This document shows, one piece after another, positions 9,273 through 16,392 of a DNA stretch of 64,000 bases (within the stretch, counting starts at the first letter, position 1; every line of letters begins with the position of its first letter). A program made the position numbers and the translations under genes. The notes beneath the pieces are model-generated. The model did no database searches, had not been told where the DNA came from, and was given only the letters and a program-made list of their open reading frames with translations. The stretch lies in NCBI GenBank assembly GCA_964550985.1, contig CAZKBM010000005.1, positions 1 to 64,000 of the forward strand, in the 5' to 3' direction. The stretch comes from JAAYCI01 sp964550985 (GTDB lineage: Bacteria > Bacillota > Clostridia > Oscillospirales > Ruminococcaceae).

Positions 9273-9324
9273 ATAAAATATTCAAAAACTGAACATTGTA
9301 AAGGGACCAGCCGCTTGCTAGAAT
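9273..9324. promoter_or_regulatory. Overlapping divergent promoters between the MocR regulator and the ECF gene
   Basis: On the plus strand TTGTAA (9296-9301) and TAGAAT (9319-9324) are 17 bases apart and face the ECF gene. On the minus strand TTTACA (9302-9297) and TTTTAT (9278-9273) are 18 apart and face the regulator gene. The two -35 boxes overlap, so one bound regulator could control both directions. Confidence 0.6.
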
Positions 9325-9384
9325 AAGCATAGAGCAAACGGGGCCCCTTTGTCAACCGGGGCCAAAACAGGGAGGCATCTTACT

Positions 9385-9894
9385 ATGAAGCGCGAACAGA
9401 TTAAAAAAATCACCTATACCGGGCTTTTTGCGGCCCTCATTTTCCTGGCTATCTATGTGGTGCACCTGCCCATAGGGCCAAACGGCAGTTATATCCATTT
9501 TGGCGACGCCGTTATCTACCTGGCGGCGGCCATATTGCCCCTGCCCTATGCAATGGCCGCAGCGGCCATTGGGGCGGGCCTTTCAGATGCGCTGGTGCCC
9601 GGCGGCATGGTTTGGCTGCCCTTTACGGTGGTTATCAAGGCGCTTTTATGCCTTGCTTTTACCAATAAGGGCCAGGGCATTGTGAACCGGCGCAATGTGG
9701 CCGCCGTATTTATTGGCGCGGGCATCACCCTGGTGGGCTACACCATAGCGGCCTGGGTGCTGTTTGGCACACCGGCTTCGGCCCTGCTGGAACTGCCCAT
9801 CTCGCTGGGGCAGGCGGCGGGCAGCGGGCTATTGTTTGTGGTGGCCGGCAAGGCTTTAGGCAAGCTTACCCACAACAAGGCGCTGGTTGGTTAA
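9385..9894 (+). CDS. ECF transporter S component (TIGR04002-like)
   Basis: The 169-residue membrane protein has about five or six hydrophobic helices and the short length of substrate-binding S components of energy-coupling factor vitamin importers. The segment with H-L-P-I-G-P-N-G-S-Y-I-H-F-G-D-A and the later G-A-G-L-S-D-A are typical of the TIGR04002 group. The ATPases and T component are not in this window, so it would share a common EcfAAT module. ATG at 9385 follows GGAGG by nine bases. The divergent MocR regulator suggests a vitamin B6-related substrate, but this is inference from the neighbour only. A terminator follows at 9921. Confidence 0.82.
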   Translation: MKREQIKKITYTGLFAALIFLAIYVVHLPIGPNGSYIHFGDAVIYLAAAILPLPYAMAAAAIGAGLSDALVPGGMVWLPFTVVIKALLCLAFTNKGQGIVNRRNVAAVFIGAGITLVGYTIAAWVLFGTPASALLELPISLGQAAGSGLLFVVAGKALGKLTHNKALVG

Positions 9895-9920
9895 TGCTGT
9901 TGGCATAAAGCGAAAAATCC

Positions 9921-9964
9921 AAAAACCCACCTCCTTTGCACAAAGCTGCCGGGGGTGGGTTTTG
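9921..9964 (+). terminator. Intrinsic terminator of the ECF gene
   Basis: AAAACCCACC pairs with GGTGGGTTTT, and the end of the right arm is the T run. It lies 27 bases after the stop codon. Confidence 0.8.
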
Positions 9965-10047
9965 CTAATGAAGGAAAAGGGTATATTTTATTTCAGTTTC
10001 TCAATCGGAATATCCCTTACTGGCCGATGTACAGGGCAAACTGCCTT

Positions 10048-11442
10048 TTACCCCTCGGTTTTTCCCTTGCCGTTTTCCCGCTTTTTGGGCTTTTCGTTCT
10101 CCTCCGCGGCGGCCTCTTCGGGCGGGGGCAACAGGCTTACCAGCGCCCATTCCACGTGGTGGTCCACAATGGGGTCGGTGGCAATGTGTAGGCCCTCCAC
10201 GTCCATGGTTACGGTTTGGCCGTCGTCGGGGATAGAGTTCAGGTGGCTGAACACCAGACCCCCCAGAGAGTCGTACTCCCTGTCCTCGGGCAGCTGAATG
10301 CCCAGTTCGTCCTCCACATCCTCAATGTCGGCGTCCCCCGCCACCCGCCACAGGTTATCCTCCAAACGGCAGATTTCGGGCTCATCGGGCGCGTCAAACT
10401 CATCGTAAATGTTGCCCACAATCTCCTCAATCACATCCTCCATGGTTACAAGGCCTGAAAAACCGCCGTATTCGTCCACCACCAAAGCCATATGATCCTT
10501 GCGCTGCTGCATATCGCGCAGCAGCGTGTCGGCCTTTACCGTTTCGGGCACAAAACAGGCGGGGCGCAAAAGCTGCCGCACCGAGGGCTGCCCCCCCTGC
10601 TGCACGGCCAGCAGGTAGGTGCGGGAGTTTAGCACACCCAAAATATCATCGTAGCTATTTTCATAAACCGGAAAACGCGAAAGGCCGCTGCCGCGGATGA
10701 TGGCCAGTATCTCGGCGGGGCCTGCGTCGGCCTCCACGGCCACCACGTCCACCCGGTGGGTCATCACGTCACGCGCTAAGGTGTCGCGCAGTTCAAACAC
10801 GTTTTCTATCATCTGTTTTTCTTCTTCTTCAATGGTGCCGCTCTCGCTGCCCGCGTCCACCATCATCCGTATCTCGTCCTCGGTCACAATCTCCTCGCTG
10901 CGCTCGCCCTTAATGCCAAACAGCCGCAGCACCGCCCTGGTAGAGGCTGAGAGCAGCCAGATGACCGGCTTCATCAAAATGGCCAGCCCCGCAATAACCC
11001 GCGTGGTTATTTTGGCCACGGCATAGGGTTTATGCAATGCCAGTTGCTTTGGCACCAATTCCCCCAAAACCAGCGTAAAATAAGATAGTATGAGCGTGAT
11101 GAGAATGATGGACACCGTGCGCAAAAGGGAATAGTGCTGCTGTGCAAGGCCTATACTGCGGCTTACCCAGCCGGCCAGGGGGTCTGCAAAATTATCGGCC
11201 GCAAAGGCGCTGGCCAAAAGCCCCGCCAGGGTAATACCAATTTGAATGGCCGAGAGAAACCCCGAGGGATTTTCCACCATTTTCAAGATGCGCGGCGCGC
11301 TTTTGTCCCCCTCTTCGGCCAGATGGCGCAACTTGCCGGGGCTTAACTGTAAAACCGCAATTTCGGTGGCGGCAAAAAAGGCGTTTAGCAAAATAAGGCC
11401 CAATTGTAGGGCCAACATGCCAAACAAGGTTCCCACTGTCAA
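10048..11442 (-). CDS. CNNM/CorC family membrane protein with CBS domains
   Basis: The 464-residue protein has an N-terminal CNNM (DUF21) membrane domain with about four helices (about 1-185, including A-F-F-A-A-T-E-I-A-V), a pair of CBS domains (about 205-330; V-M-T-H-R-V-D-V and D-H-M-A-L-V-V-D-E-Y-G-G), and a CorC/HlyC C-terminal domain (about 345-430). Members of this family are linked to magnesium or cobalt export and resistance; older annotations say hemolysin. The highly charged tail is probably disordered. The TTG start at 11442 follows GGAGGA at good spacing. The region upstream on the same strand holds a strong promoter and a terminator-like hairpin (see 11483-11674). Confidence 0.93.
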   Translation of the reverse strand: MTVGTLFGMLALQLGLILLNAFFAATEIAVLQLSPGKLRHLAEEGDKSAPRILKMVENPSGFLSAIQIGITLAGLLASAFAADNFADPLAGWVSRSIGLAQQHYSLLRTVSIILITLILSYFTLVLGELVPKQLALHKPYAVAKITTRVIAGLAILMKPVIWLLSASTRAVLRLFGIKGERSEEIVTEDEIRMMVDAGSESGTIEEEEKQMIENVFELRDTLARDVMTHRVDVVAVEADAGPAEILAIIRGSGLSRFPVYENSYDDILGVLNSRTYLLAVQQGGQPSVRQLLRPACFVPETVKADTLLRDMQQRKDHMALVVDEYGGFSGLVTMEDVIEEIVGNIYDEFDAPDEPEICRLEDNLWRVAGDADIEDVEDELGIQLPEDREYDSLGGLVFSHLNSIPDDGQTVTMDVEGLHIATDPIVDHHVEWALVSLLPPPEEAAAEENEKPKKRENGKGKTEG

Positions 11443-11482
11443 AATAATTCCTCCTGTTGGTACAGATACCTAACTATAATAT

Positions 11483-11674
11483 AACCAAAACAAGGCATGG
11501 CCCCGCGCGTTTATCGCGCAGACCATGCCTTACTCAATTCGGTTCCTCTCCAGTGTCGCTTTGGCTACAACTGCCGTCGTCGTCCATGGCGGTTATCGTT
11601 TTCCTTTCTTGCAAAACCGGGCGCTTTTATGCAGCGCATCTACAGCATTTGAACAAATGTTGTAAGTATTGAAT
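11483..11674 (-). ncRNA. Candidate small RNA or attenuated leader upstream of the CNNM gene
   Basis: Transcription from the promoter at 11681-11709 should start near 11674. About 140-180 nt later it meets a terminator-like hairpin (11492-11532: AAGGCATGG pairs with CCATGCCTT, inner GCGCG with CGCGC) followed by TTGTTTT. The stretch between holds no open frame of useful length. I could not match it to the yybP, M-box, NiCo, fluoride or glycine riboswitch patterns I know. It could be a free small RNA or a terminating leader that controls the metal-transport gene 40 bases downstream. Confidence 0.4.
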
Positions 11675-11680
11675 AGCCCA

Positions 11681-11709
11681 ATTATACGGATACCGTGCCA
11701 GGCTGTCAA
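11681..11709 (-). promoter_or_regulatory. Near-consensus sigma-A promoter
   Basis: TTGACA (11709-11704) and TATAAT (11686-11681) are separated by exactly 17 bases. The -35 box lies over the last codons of the upstream gene. Confidence 0.85.
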
Positions 11710-12176
11710 GCCGTAATTTCCTCTTTTACCGGTACGGCCGCAAGTTTTGCGGCAAAAAATTCATCCAGCAGCGCCGGGGGCACAATGGGCTCTTTTTGGC
11801 CAAAGGCCTCGCGCACAAAACGCAGGCTAAACTGCACAGGGTCGTCATCTTCAAAAGCCAAAAGGTAAAGTGTTTCCAAAACCTGGCCGGTGGGGCGGTG
11901 CTGCTGTAGTTGGAAATACCAGCCCCCTTTTGGGGTGGCCTCCAGCTTATACAAAAATGCATCGCCCGGGGCGGGTTTGCCCAGTATGCCCCGGCAGGCC
12001 GCAGCCGTTTTGCCCGGCACGCTATACCGCAAAAGCCTGCCGGGTTTTTCTGTTCGGGCCCGCTTGTTTTTTTCGGTAAGGTAGCCCACAAGCAAAACCA
12101 GCCCAACCAGCAATAGTACCGAGCCCATAAGCCGCCAATTTAGCGCCGCCGAAAAAGCGTTAAAAAACTCTGTCAT
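11706..12176 (-). CDS. Small membrane-anchored protein of unknown function
   Basis: The 156-residue protein has one membrane helix (about 15-33), a short basic stretch (K-N-K-R-A-R), and a soluble domain of about 115 residues rich in aromatic residues (G-G-W-Y-F-Q-L-Q; L-Y-L-L-A-F-E-D-D-D). I do not recognise the family. The start ATG overlaps the stop of the SGNH protein gene by four bases (ATGA, 12173-12176), so the two are translationally coupled and probably act together at the membrane. Its end overlaps the promoter of the next transcription unit. Confidence 0.75.
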   Translation of the reverse strand: MTEFFNAFSAALNWRLMGSVLLLVGLVLLVGYLTEKNKRARTEKPGRLLRYSVPGKTAAACRGILGKPAPGDAFLYKLEATPKGGWYFQLQQHRPTGQVLETLYLLAFEDDDPVQFSLRFVREAFGQKEPIVPPALLDEFFAAKLAAVPVKEEITA

Positions 12177-13558
12177 ACCGCGGGGGCCGGTGGCACGGCC
12201 GGGGTGGGGGTGGGCGTTGGTTCCGGCGTTGGGGTTGGCTCTGGTGTGGGGGTGGGTGTGGGCGTAGGGGTGGGGGTGGGCGTTGGTTCCGGCGTTGGGG
12301 TTGGGGTTGGTTCGGGGGTGGGCGCTGGGGTAGGCGTTGGCTGGGTAGAAGAACTGGAGGTGACCGGCGGTGGGACCGGGGCCACCACCGATACCGACGA
12401 AGAAGAAGACGAGGAAGAACTGGTTGTGGCCGGGGCGGCCTGCTTGCTGGAAGAGGAGGAAACCACCGGGGCGGGTGTTTGGATATGGGTGGGTACGGTT
12501 TTTAAGGGTTTTGGCCGGGTGTCCTCCCCTTCAAAGCTGTGTGTGCGGAAATAGCGCAGCATTTCGCCCGCCGCTTTGGTGGTCACATGGATGCCGTCCT
12601 TTTCCATATAGCCCTCTTTGGCATAGCCCGTGTCCTCGTCCTTTAGCACTTCACTCCAGTTTAAAAATTTGCAGTCCTCTTTTTTTGCCAGTTCCACCAG
12701 GGCATGGTTATATTTATCCACCTCGCCCATGCTCAGGTTTTGGTTATCATGCCGCTGGCCTATGGGGGGCACCGCCGCCAAAATGATATCGGCATACTCG
12801 TATTCATCCCGTATCAGGCCAATAAAGGTTTTGTAGTAGTCGATAAAATCTTCCACAGGGGTATAGCCCACATTGTTGGTGCCAAAGGTGATAACCACCC
12901 GGCGCGGCTGCACAATGGCCACACTTTTTGCCATGTTTACGTTGTTGTAACCCGAAAATATGATGTTGTTGTTTGAAACGGCCCCCTGGATGCCCTGCCC
13001 CACAACCCCAATGCCATTTTGTAAATCCACCCCGGTTATGGAGGTAAACTCAGCCAGGCGAACGGTGTTGGAATCGCCCAGAAATAGGGTTTCTTCCACA
13101 TATTTATCCCCGGCATCTTCGGTTTCTTCCAGCAAAATACCTGCGTATTCCCCGGTGGGTATGGTCTCCTGGTCCTTATCGTAACTTTCACTTGGCGAAA
13201 AACGCGGCGAGGACGGCTGACTGTGGCTGATGGAAACCACCGGTTGCTGCTTGCAACTGGGCAAAATCAGCGCCAGAGTAATGAGCAAAACCAGCAGTAC
13301 AATGGAACTTGCCAAAATAGAGAGCAGGGAGACAAGCTTTTTATCCAGGCTGCCGTCGGCCTTATACAAAAACGCAAAAAAACCCCGTTTGGGGGCAGTG
13401 GGGGCGCCTGCCCCCCCTTCGTACAGCAGTGCGCTGTGGGCCGCCTGCTTCCCCGCCTTTTTGGGGGGCGGGGCCTTTTGTGGCGCGGGCTTGCCCTGCG
13501 GGGGGGCCGGTTTGCCGGCTTGGGCGCTTTTTTTCTTGCCCATCTTTTCAAATTGCAC
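12173..13558 (-). CDS. Membrane-anchored SGNH/GDSL-type hydrolase with Pro-Thr repeat tail
   Basis: From GTG 13558 (AGGTG seven bases upstream) the product is 461 residues; ATG 13543 is a possible alternative. It begins with a Lys/Pro/Ala-rich cytoplasmic segment, then a membrane helix (about 75-100) and a linker. The SGNH fold shows L-F-L-G-D-S-N with Ser163, a block III variant F-G-T-N-N (about 225-229), and D-G-I-H with Asp321 and His324. These are the blocks expected of an esterase or acetylesterase, possibly acting on cell wall polysaccharide. Residues about 378-461 are Ser-rich and then almost pure P-T/P-E repeats, typical of wall-spanning tails. A promoter lies at 13768-13796. A small membrane protein is coupled downstream. 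Confidence 0.85.
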   Translation of the reverse strand: MQFEKMGKKKSAQAGKPAPPQGKPAPQKAPPPKKAGKQAAHSALLYEGGAGAPTAPKRGFFAFLYKADGSLDKKLVSLLSILASSIVLLVLLITLALILPSCKQQPVVSISHSQPSSPRFSPSESYDKDQETIPTGEYAGILLEETEDAGDKYVEETLFLGDSNTVRLAEFTSITGVDLQNGIGVVGQGIQGAVSNNNIIFSGYNNVNMAKSVAIVQPRRVVITFGTNNVGYTPVEDFIDYYKTFIGLIRDEYEYADIILAAVPPIGQRHDNQNLSMGEVDKYNHALVELAKKEDCKFLNWSEVLKDEDTGYAKEGYMEKDGIHVTTKAAGEMLRYFRTHSFEGEDTRPKPLKTVPTHIQTPAPVVSSSSSKQAAPATTSSSSSSSSSVSVVAPVPPPVTSSSSTQPTPTPAPTPEPTPTPTPEPTPTPTPTPTPTPTPEPTPTPEPTPTPTPAVPPAPAV

Positions 13559-13767
13559 GAAAGGACACCTCATTATCCAAAAATTTGGGTTTTTCGGTAA
13601 AAACCTAAATTTTTGCTTGAAACTCTTATCAAAATCCTTTTTACTATATAGGCAGGGGCTTTGTAAAACCAAAAAACCCACTTTGTACCGCTTGCATACC
13701 GGGCAAAGGCAGGCCTGTTTTATGTGCACAAGGCCAGTTTGATGTGAAAAGGGAAGGGCTGGCCCTT

Positions 13768-13796
13768 ATTATACAATAGGCAGCCGGTTTTGGCAA
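13768..13796 (-). promoter_or_regulatory. Sigma-A promoter for the SGNH protein operon
   Basis: TTGCCA (13796-13791) and TATAAT (13773-13768) are 17 bases apart. The leader to GTG 13558 would be about 200 nt. Confidence 0.7.
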
Positions 13797-13862
13797 ATAA
13801 AGGCCAAAAGCAAACCCTTTTTGGCAAAAACTACAAACCGCCGCCTTCCCACAGCACCCCCA

Positions 13863-14066
13863 TTACCGGTTCTTTTTGTCCCCGCGGGTTTTTAGAATAC
13901 CCACACCCGCCCCTATGCTGATAAACAGCCCAAATATCAGGCAGCTTAACAGGCCTCCACGGTTTAAATCGTTCATATACCCCAGCAAAATGGCCCCAAG
14001 CACCGCCAAACTAAACAGCACGCCCATTCCAAAAAACAGATAAAACACTACGCGGTGTTTCCCCAT
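13863..14066 (-). CDS. Small two-helix membrane protein
   Basis: This 67-residue protein has two hydrophobic helices (about 8-29 and 38-57) and a basic C-terminal tail (K-T-R-G-D-K-K-N-R). It has a clear GGGAGG site before ATG. It resembles the many short DUF-type membrane proteins of Clostridia, but I cannot name a family. It precedes the SGNH protein promoter on the same strand and diverges from the TVP38 gene. Confidence 0.65.
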   Translation of the reverse strand: MGKHRVVFYLFFGMGVLFSLAVLGAILLGYMNDLNRGGLLSCLIFGLFISIGAGVGILKTRGDKKNR

Positions 14067-14246
14067 TGTGTCGCCTCCCTATTTTGGCTAAGCGCCCCAC
14101 CAAGGGCTTGCGGGGCGCCATATTCCATGTGTATTATACCCCTTGGCCCCCCAAAAAGAAAGGGGCCCTTGAAGCCCGCCCGGGGGCTGCGGCGTTCTAT
14201 CATCAGGAAATACGGTAATTTGGCCGTGTAAGGCAGGTGACACAGT

Positions 14247-14963
14247 ATGGAAAAAAAGAACCGGGGCAAACTGTGGCTGGTGCTGCTGGCCGTGCTGTTT
14301 GTGGGGGCCATGGCAGGCATAACCGTGTGGGCCTGGCCCTATATCAAAATGCTCACCCAGCCCGAGGCCCAGGCAAAGCTGGGCCAGCTCATCTCCTCCT
14401 GGGGGGCGCTTGGGGTACTGGCGCTGCTGGGCATACAGGTGCTGCAAATTGTGGTGGCGTTTATCCCGGGCGAGCCCGTGGAGCTTCTGGCGGGGGTTTT
14501 ATATGGGGGTGTATTCGGCACCCTCATCTGTATTGCGGGCTGTGTTTTGGCGTCCTCTATGGTATTTTGGCTAACGCGCAAACTGGGCGGCAGGCTTACC
14601 CAAAAGCTGTTTACCCCAAAGCGAATGGCGGAATATGCCTTTTTGCGGGACGCCAAAAAGCAGGAGCTGCTGATATTTGTGCTGTTTTTAATCCCCGGCA
14701 CTCCAAAAGACATGCTTACCTATCTTGTGGCCCTTACCCCCATGCGCCTGCCGCAGTTTTTGCTGCTCTCTAACCTTGCGCGCCTGCCCTCGCTCGTGTC
14801 CTCCACCTTTTTGGGCGCGGCAGCGCGGCAGGGGCAATGGGGCCTTGTTCTCGCTTTATTTTTGGTTACTGGGGCCCTAGGTATAGCGGGCATTTTACTT
14901 AAGGACCGGTTTTTAAAATTTTCCAAAACTTTGGCCGCCGGGCGTAAAAATAAAACAAAATAG
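14247..14963 (+). CDS. TVP38/TMEM64 family membrane protein
   Basis: The 238-residue integral membrane protein belongs to the VTT/DedA-like superfamily. Signs are about six helices, the central F-I-P-G-E-P-V-E-L-L-A-G re-entrant motif (about 78-89) and the later F-L-I-P-G-T-P-K-D-M-L-T-Y segment (about 152-165), both typical of TVP38 proteins. Related proteins are proposed to scramble or flip lipids; no direct substrate is known here. The ATG follows AGGTGAC. The C-terminus is basic. It stands upstream of the HPr-like/mgsA operon, with 111 bases between, and is probably a separate unit. Confidence 0.88.
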   Translation: MEKKNRGKLWLVLLAVLFVGAMAGITVWAWPYIKMLTQPEAQAKLGQLISSWGALGVLALLGIQVLQIVVAFIPGEPVELLAGVLYGGVFGTLICIAGCVLASSMVFWLTRKLGGRLTQKLFTPKRMAEYAFLRDAKKQELLIFVLFLIPGTPKDMLTYLVALTPMRLPQFLLLSNLARLPSLVSSTFLGAAARQGQWGLVLALFLVTGALGIAGILLKDRFLKFSKTLAAGRKNKTK

Positions 14964-15074
14964 AGAACAGGGCCGGTTTTTTGTGGTACAATGGGTACAG
15001 GTTTTACCCACATGCCCTGTACAAAACCTGCGCTGGGCCCATGCCGCAACGGTGTAAACAAGGGGGATAGCAAG

Positions 15075-15335
15075 ATGCAAACTGTAATGATATCGCTGCC
15101 GGGCATTGCGGCAGTAAAAACTTTTGTGGAGGCGCTTTCCCCCCTGGAGGGAGATTTTGACCTGATTTCAGGGCGGTATATATTGGATGCAAAAAGCCTG
15201 ATGGGAATTTTAAACCTGGATCTTTCCCAGCCATTGCGGCTGGATGTTCACAGGGATACCGAAGAAAATATGCAGGCCATTCAGCCCTTTTTGGCCAAAG
15301 AGGCAAAGGGCAAGGCCACGGAGGCAGAGAGATGA
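15075..15335 (+). CDS. HPr-fold protein lacking the phosphocarrier histidine (Crh-like)
   Basis: The 86-residue protein aligns with HPr. The Ser-phosphorylation site is kept as D-A-K-S-L-M-G with Ser41, equal to HPr Ser46. The active-site segment G-I-H-A-R-P is replaced by G-I-A-A-V-K, so the His that accepts phosphate from enzyme I is Ala12. It therefore cannot act as a PTS carrier but could be a target of HPr kinase, as Crh is in Bacillus. The ATG follows AGGGGGAT. Its stop overlaps the mgsA start (ATGA), and in B. subtilis Crh is known to bind and inhibit MgsA, so a regulatory role on the next gene product is an attractive inference. Confidence 0.85.
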   Translation: MQTVMISLPGIAAVKTFVEALSPLEGDFDLISGRYILDAKSLMGILNLDLSQPLRLDVHRDTEENMQAIQPFLAKEAKGKATEAER

Positions 15336-15802
15336 AAACCGAATATGTGACCCTAAGCATTGGGCCACAAAAAAATATCGCCCTCATTGCGCACGATGGG
15401 AAAAAGCAAGAACTTTTGGACTGGTGTGATTGGAACAAAGAGATTTTGCAGCGGCACTTTTTGTGCGGCACCGGCACCACCGCACGCATGATTTGTGACC
15501 GTACCGGCCTGCCCGTGCGGGGCTATAACAGCGGCCCGCTGGGGGGAGACCAACAAATTGGCGCCAAAATTGTGGAGGGAAGCATCGATTTCATCGTCTT
15601 TTTTTCAGACCCTCTCACCGCCCAGCCGCACGACCCCGACGTCAAGGCCCTATTGCGCATCGCACTGGTGTACGATATCCCCATTGCCACCAACCGCGCC
15701 TCGGCCGATTTTATGATTACCTCGCCCCTGATGAACGAAGAGTACCAGCACCAGGTGGAAAACTTCCACCAAACCGTGCTGGACAGAGCCGAAAGCCTGT
15801 AA
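15332..15802 (+). CDS. mgsA: Methylglyoxal synthase
   Basis: MgsA converts dihydroxyacetone phosphate to methylglyoxal and phosphate, a bypass of lower glycolysis used when phosphate is low or sugar phosphates build up. The 156-residue length is normal. Family residues are present: I-A-H-D-x-K-K (His21, Lys25), the G-T-G-T-T phosphate loop (46-50), G-G-D (Asp73), and D-P-L-T-A-Q-P-H-D-P-D-V (Asp93, His100). It starts inside the stop of the HPr-like gene (15332-15335), a sign of tight co-expression. The DUF6506 gene follows by 24 bases. No frameshift or missing catalytic residue is seen. Confidence 0.96.
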   Translation: MKTEYVTLSIGPQKNIALIAHDGKKQELLDWCDWNKEILQRHFLCGTGTTARMICDRTGLPVRGYNSGPLGGDQQIGAKIVEGSIDFIVFFSDPLTAQPHDPDVKALLRIALVYDIPIATNRASADFMITSPLMNEEYQHQVENFHQTVLDRAESL

Positions 15803-15826
15803 CGCCATTAAAAAGGAAGGGCCGGT

Positions 15827-16138
15827 ATGGAAAAGAAGAAATTTGCTTTCATGATGATGGGCAGCCAGTATGACCCCGCAGTGCACCAAAGCCGCTACGA
15901 GACAGCCCGCCAAATTTTTTACCTGCGCACCGTGCGCAATTTGGCCGAGGCCAAAACCACCCTGCGGGAGCTGGAGGACGAGGGGGTTGGCGCCATAGAA
16001 CTTTGCGGGGCCTTTGGCGAAGCGGGCGCCAAAGCGCTGGTGGAGGAGAGCGGCGGCAGGCTGCCCATAGGCTATGTGGTAAACTTTCCCCAGCAGGCCG
16101 CCTTGGCGCAGGCTTTCTTTTCAGATTTTGAGGCCTAA
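15827..16138 (+). CDS. DUF6506 family protein
   Basis: The 103-residue cytoplasmic protein shows the features I associate with DUF6506: an N-terminal F-A-F-M-M-M-G strand, a T-V-R-N-L-x-E-A-K-x-x-L segment, and G-A-I-E-L-C-G-A-F-G-E followed by I-G-Y-V-V. The function is unknown. The start ATG follows an AAGGAAGGG site 24 bases after mgsA, so it belongs to the same operon, which hints at a link to the methylglyoxal bypass or to metabolite sensing. Family assignment is from memory of the pattern, so moderate confidence. Confidence 0.75.
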   Translation: MEKKKFAFMMMGSQYDPAVHQSRYETARQIFYLRTVRNLAEAKTTLRELEDEGVGAIELCGAFGEAGAKALVEESGGRLPIGYVVNFPQQAALAQAFFSDFEA

Positions 16139-16170
16139 CTGCGCTTCCCTTAAAATGCACATACCAAAAT

Positions 16171-16219
16171 GTTAAAAGGGCTTTTGCACGCGCATCCAAA
16201 CGTGCAGGGGGCCTTTTTT
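16171..16219 (+). terminator. Terminator of the HPr-like/mgsA operon
   Basis: AGGGCTTTTGCACG pairs imperfectly with CGTGCAGGGGGCCTT and is followed by TTTTTT. Confidence 0.65.
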
Positions 16220-16276
16220 ATGTTACCCTTAGGGGCTATCTGGCTTTTTTACGCCAAAAGACGCAGGGCGCTGCCC

Positions 16277-16306
16277 TTGACGTTGGCGGCCTTTTTGGAT
16301 TATAGT
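16277..16306 (+). promoter_or_regulatory. Promoter of the TrpXYZ-type transporter operon
   Basis: TTGACG (16277-16282) and TATAGT (16301-16306) are 18 bases apart. No T-box specifier or GGGTGGNACC element was found between it and the first gene. Confidence 0.6.
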
Positions 16307-16392
16307 ATAAAAGCATGTAACCTTTCTGATAGAGTGGTAAAGTACAAAAGGATGCTCTTGGAGGTTCCATGTCAAGGAATGGAGGAAAAAGC

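Noticed and set aside
12204..12554. Gly/Val repeat protein on the plus strand
   Set aside because: It is the complement of the Pro-Thr repeat coding sequence of the SGNH protein.
15075..15335. Canonical PTS phosphocarrier HPr
   Set aside because: The catalytic His is replaced by Ala and the following Arg-Pro by Val-Lys, so it cannot be a normal phosphocarrier.
16307..16392. T-box leader for the TrpXYZ-type operon
   Set aside because: No specifier loop, no GGGTGGNACC segment and no antiterminator/terminator pair; the leader is too short.
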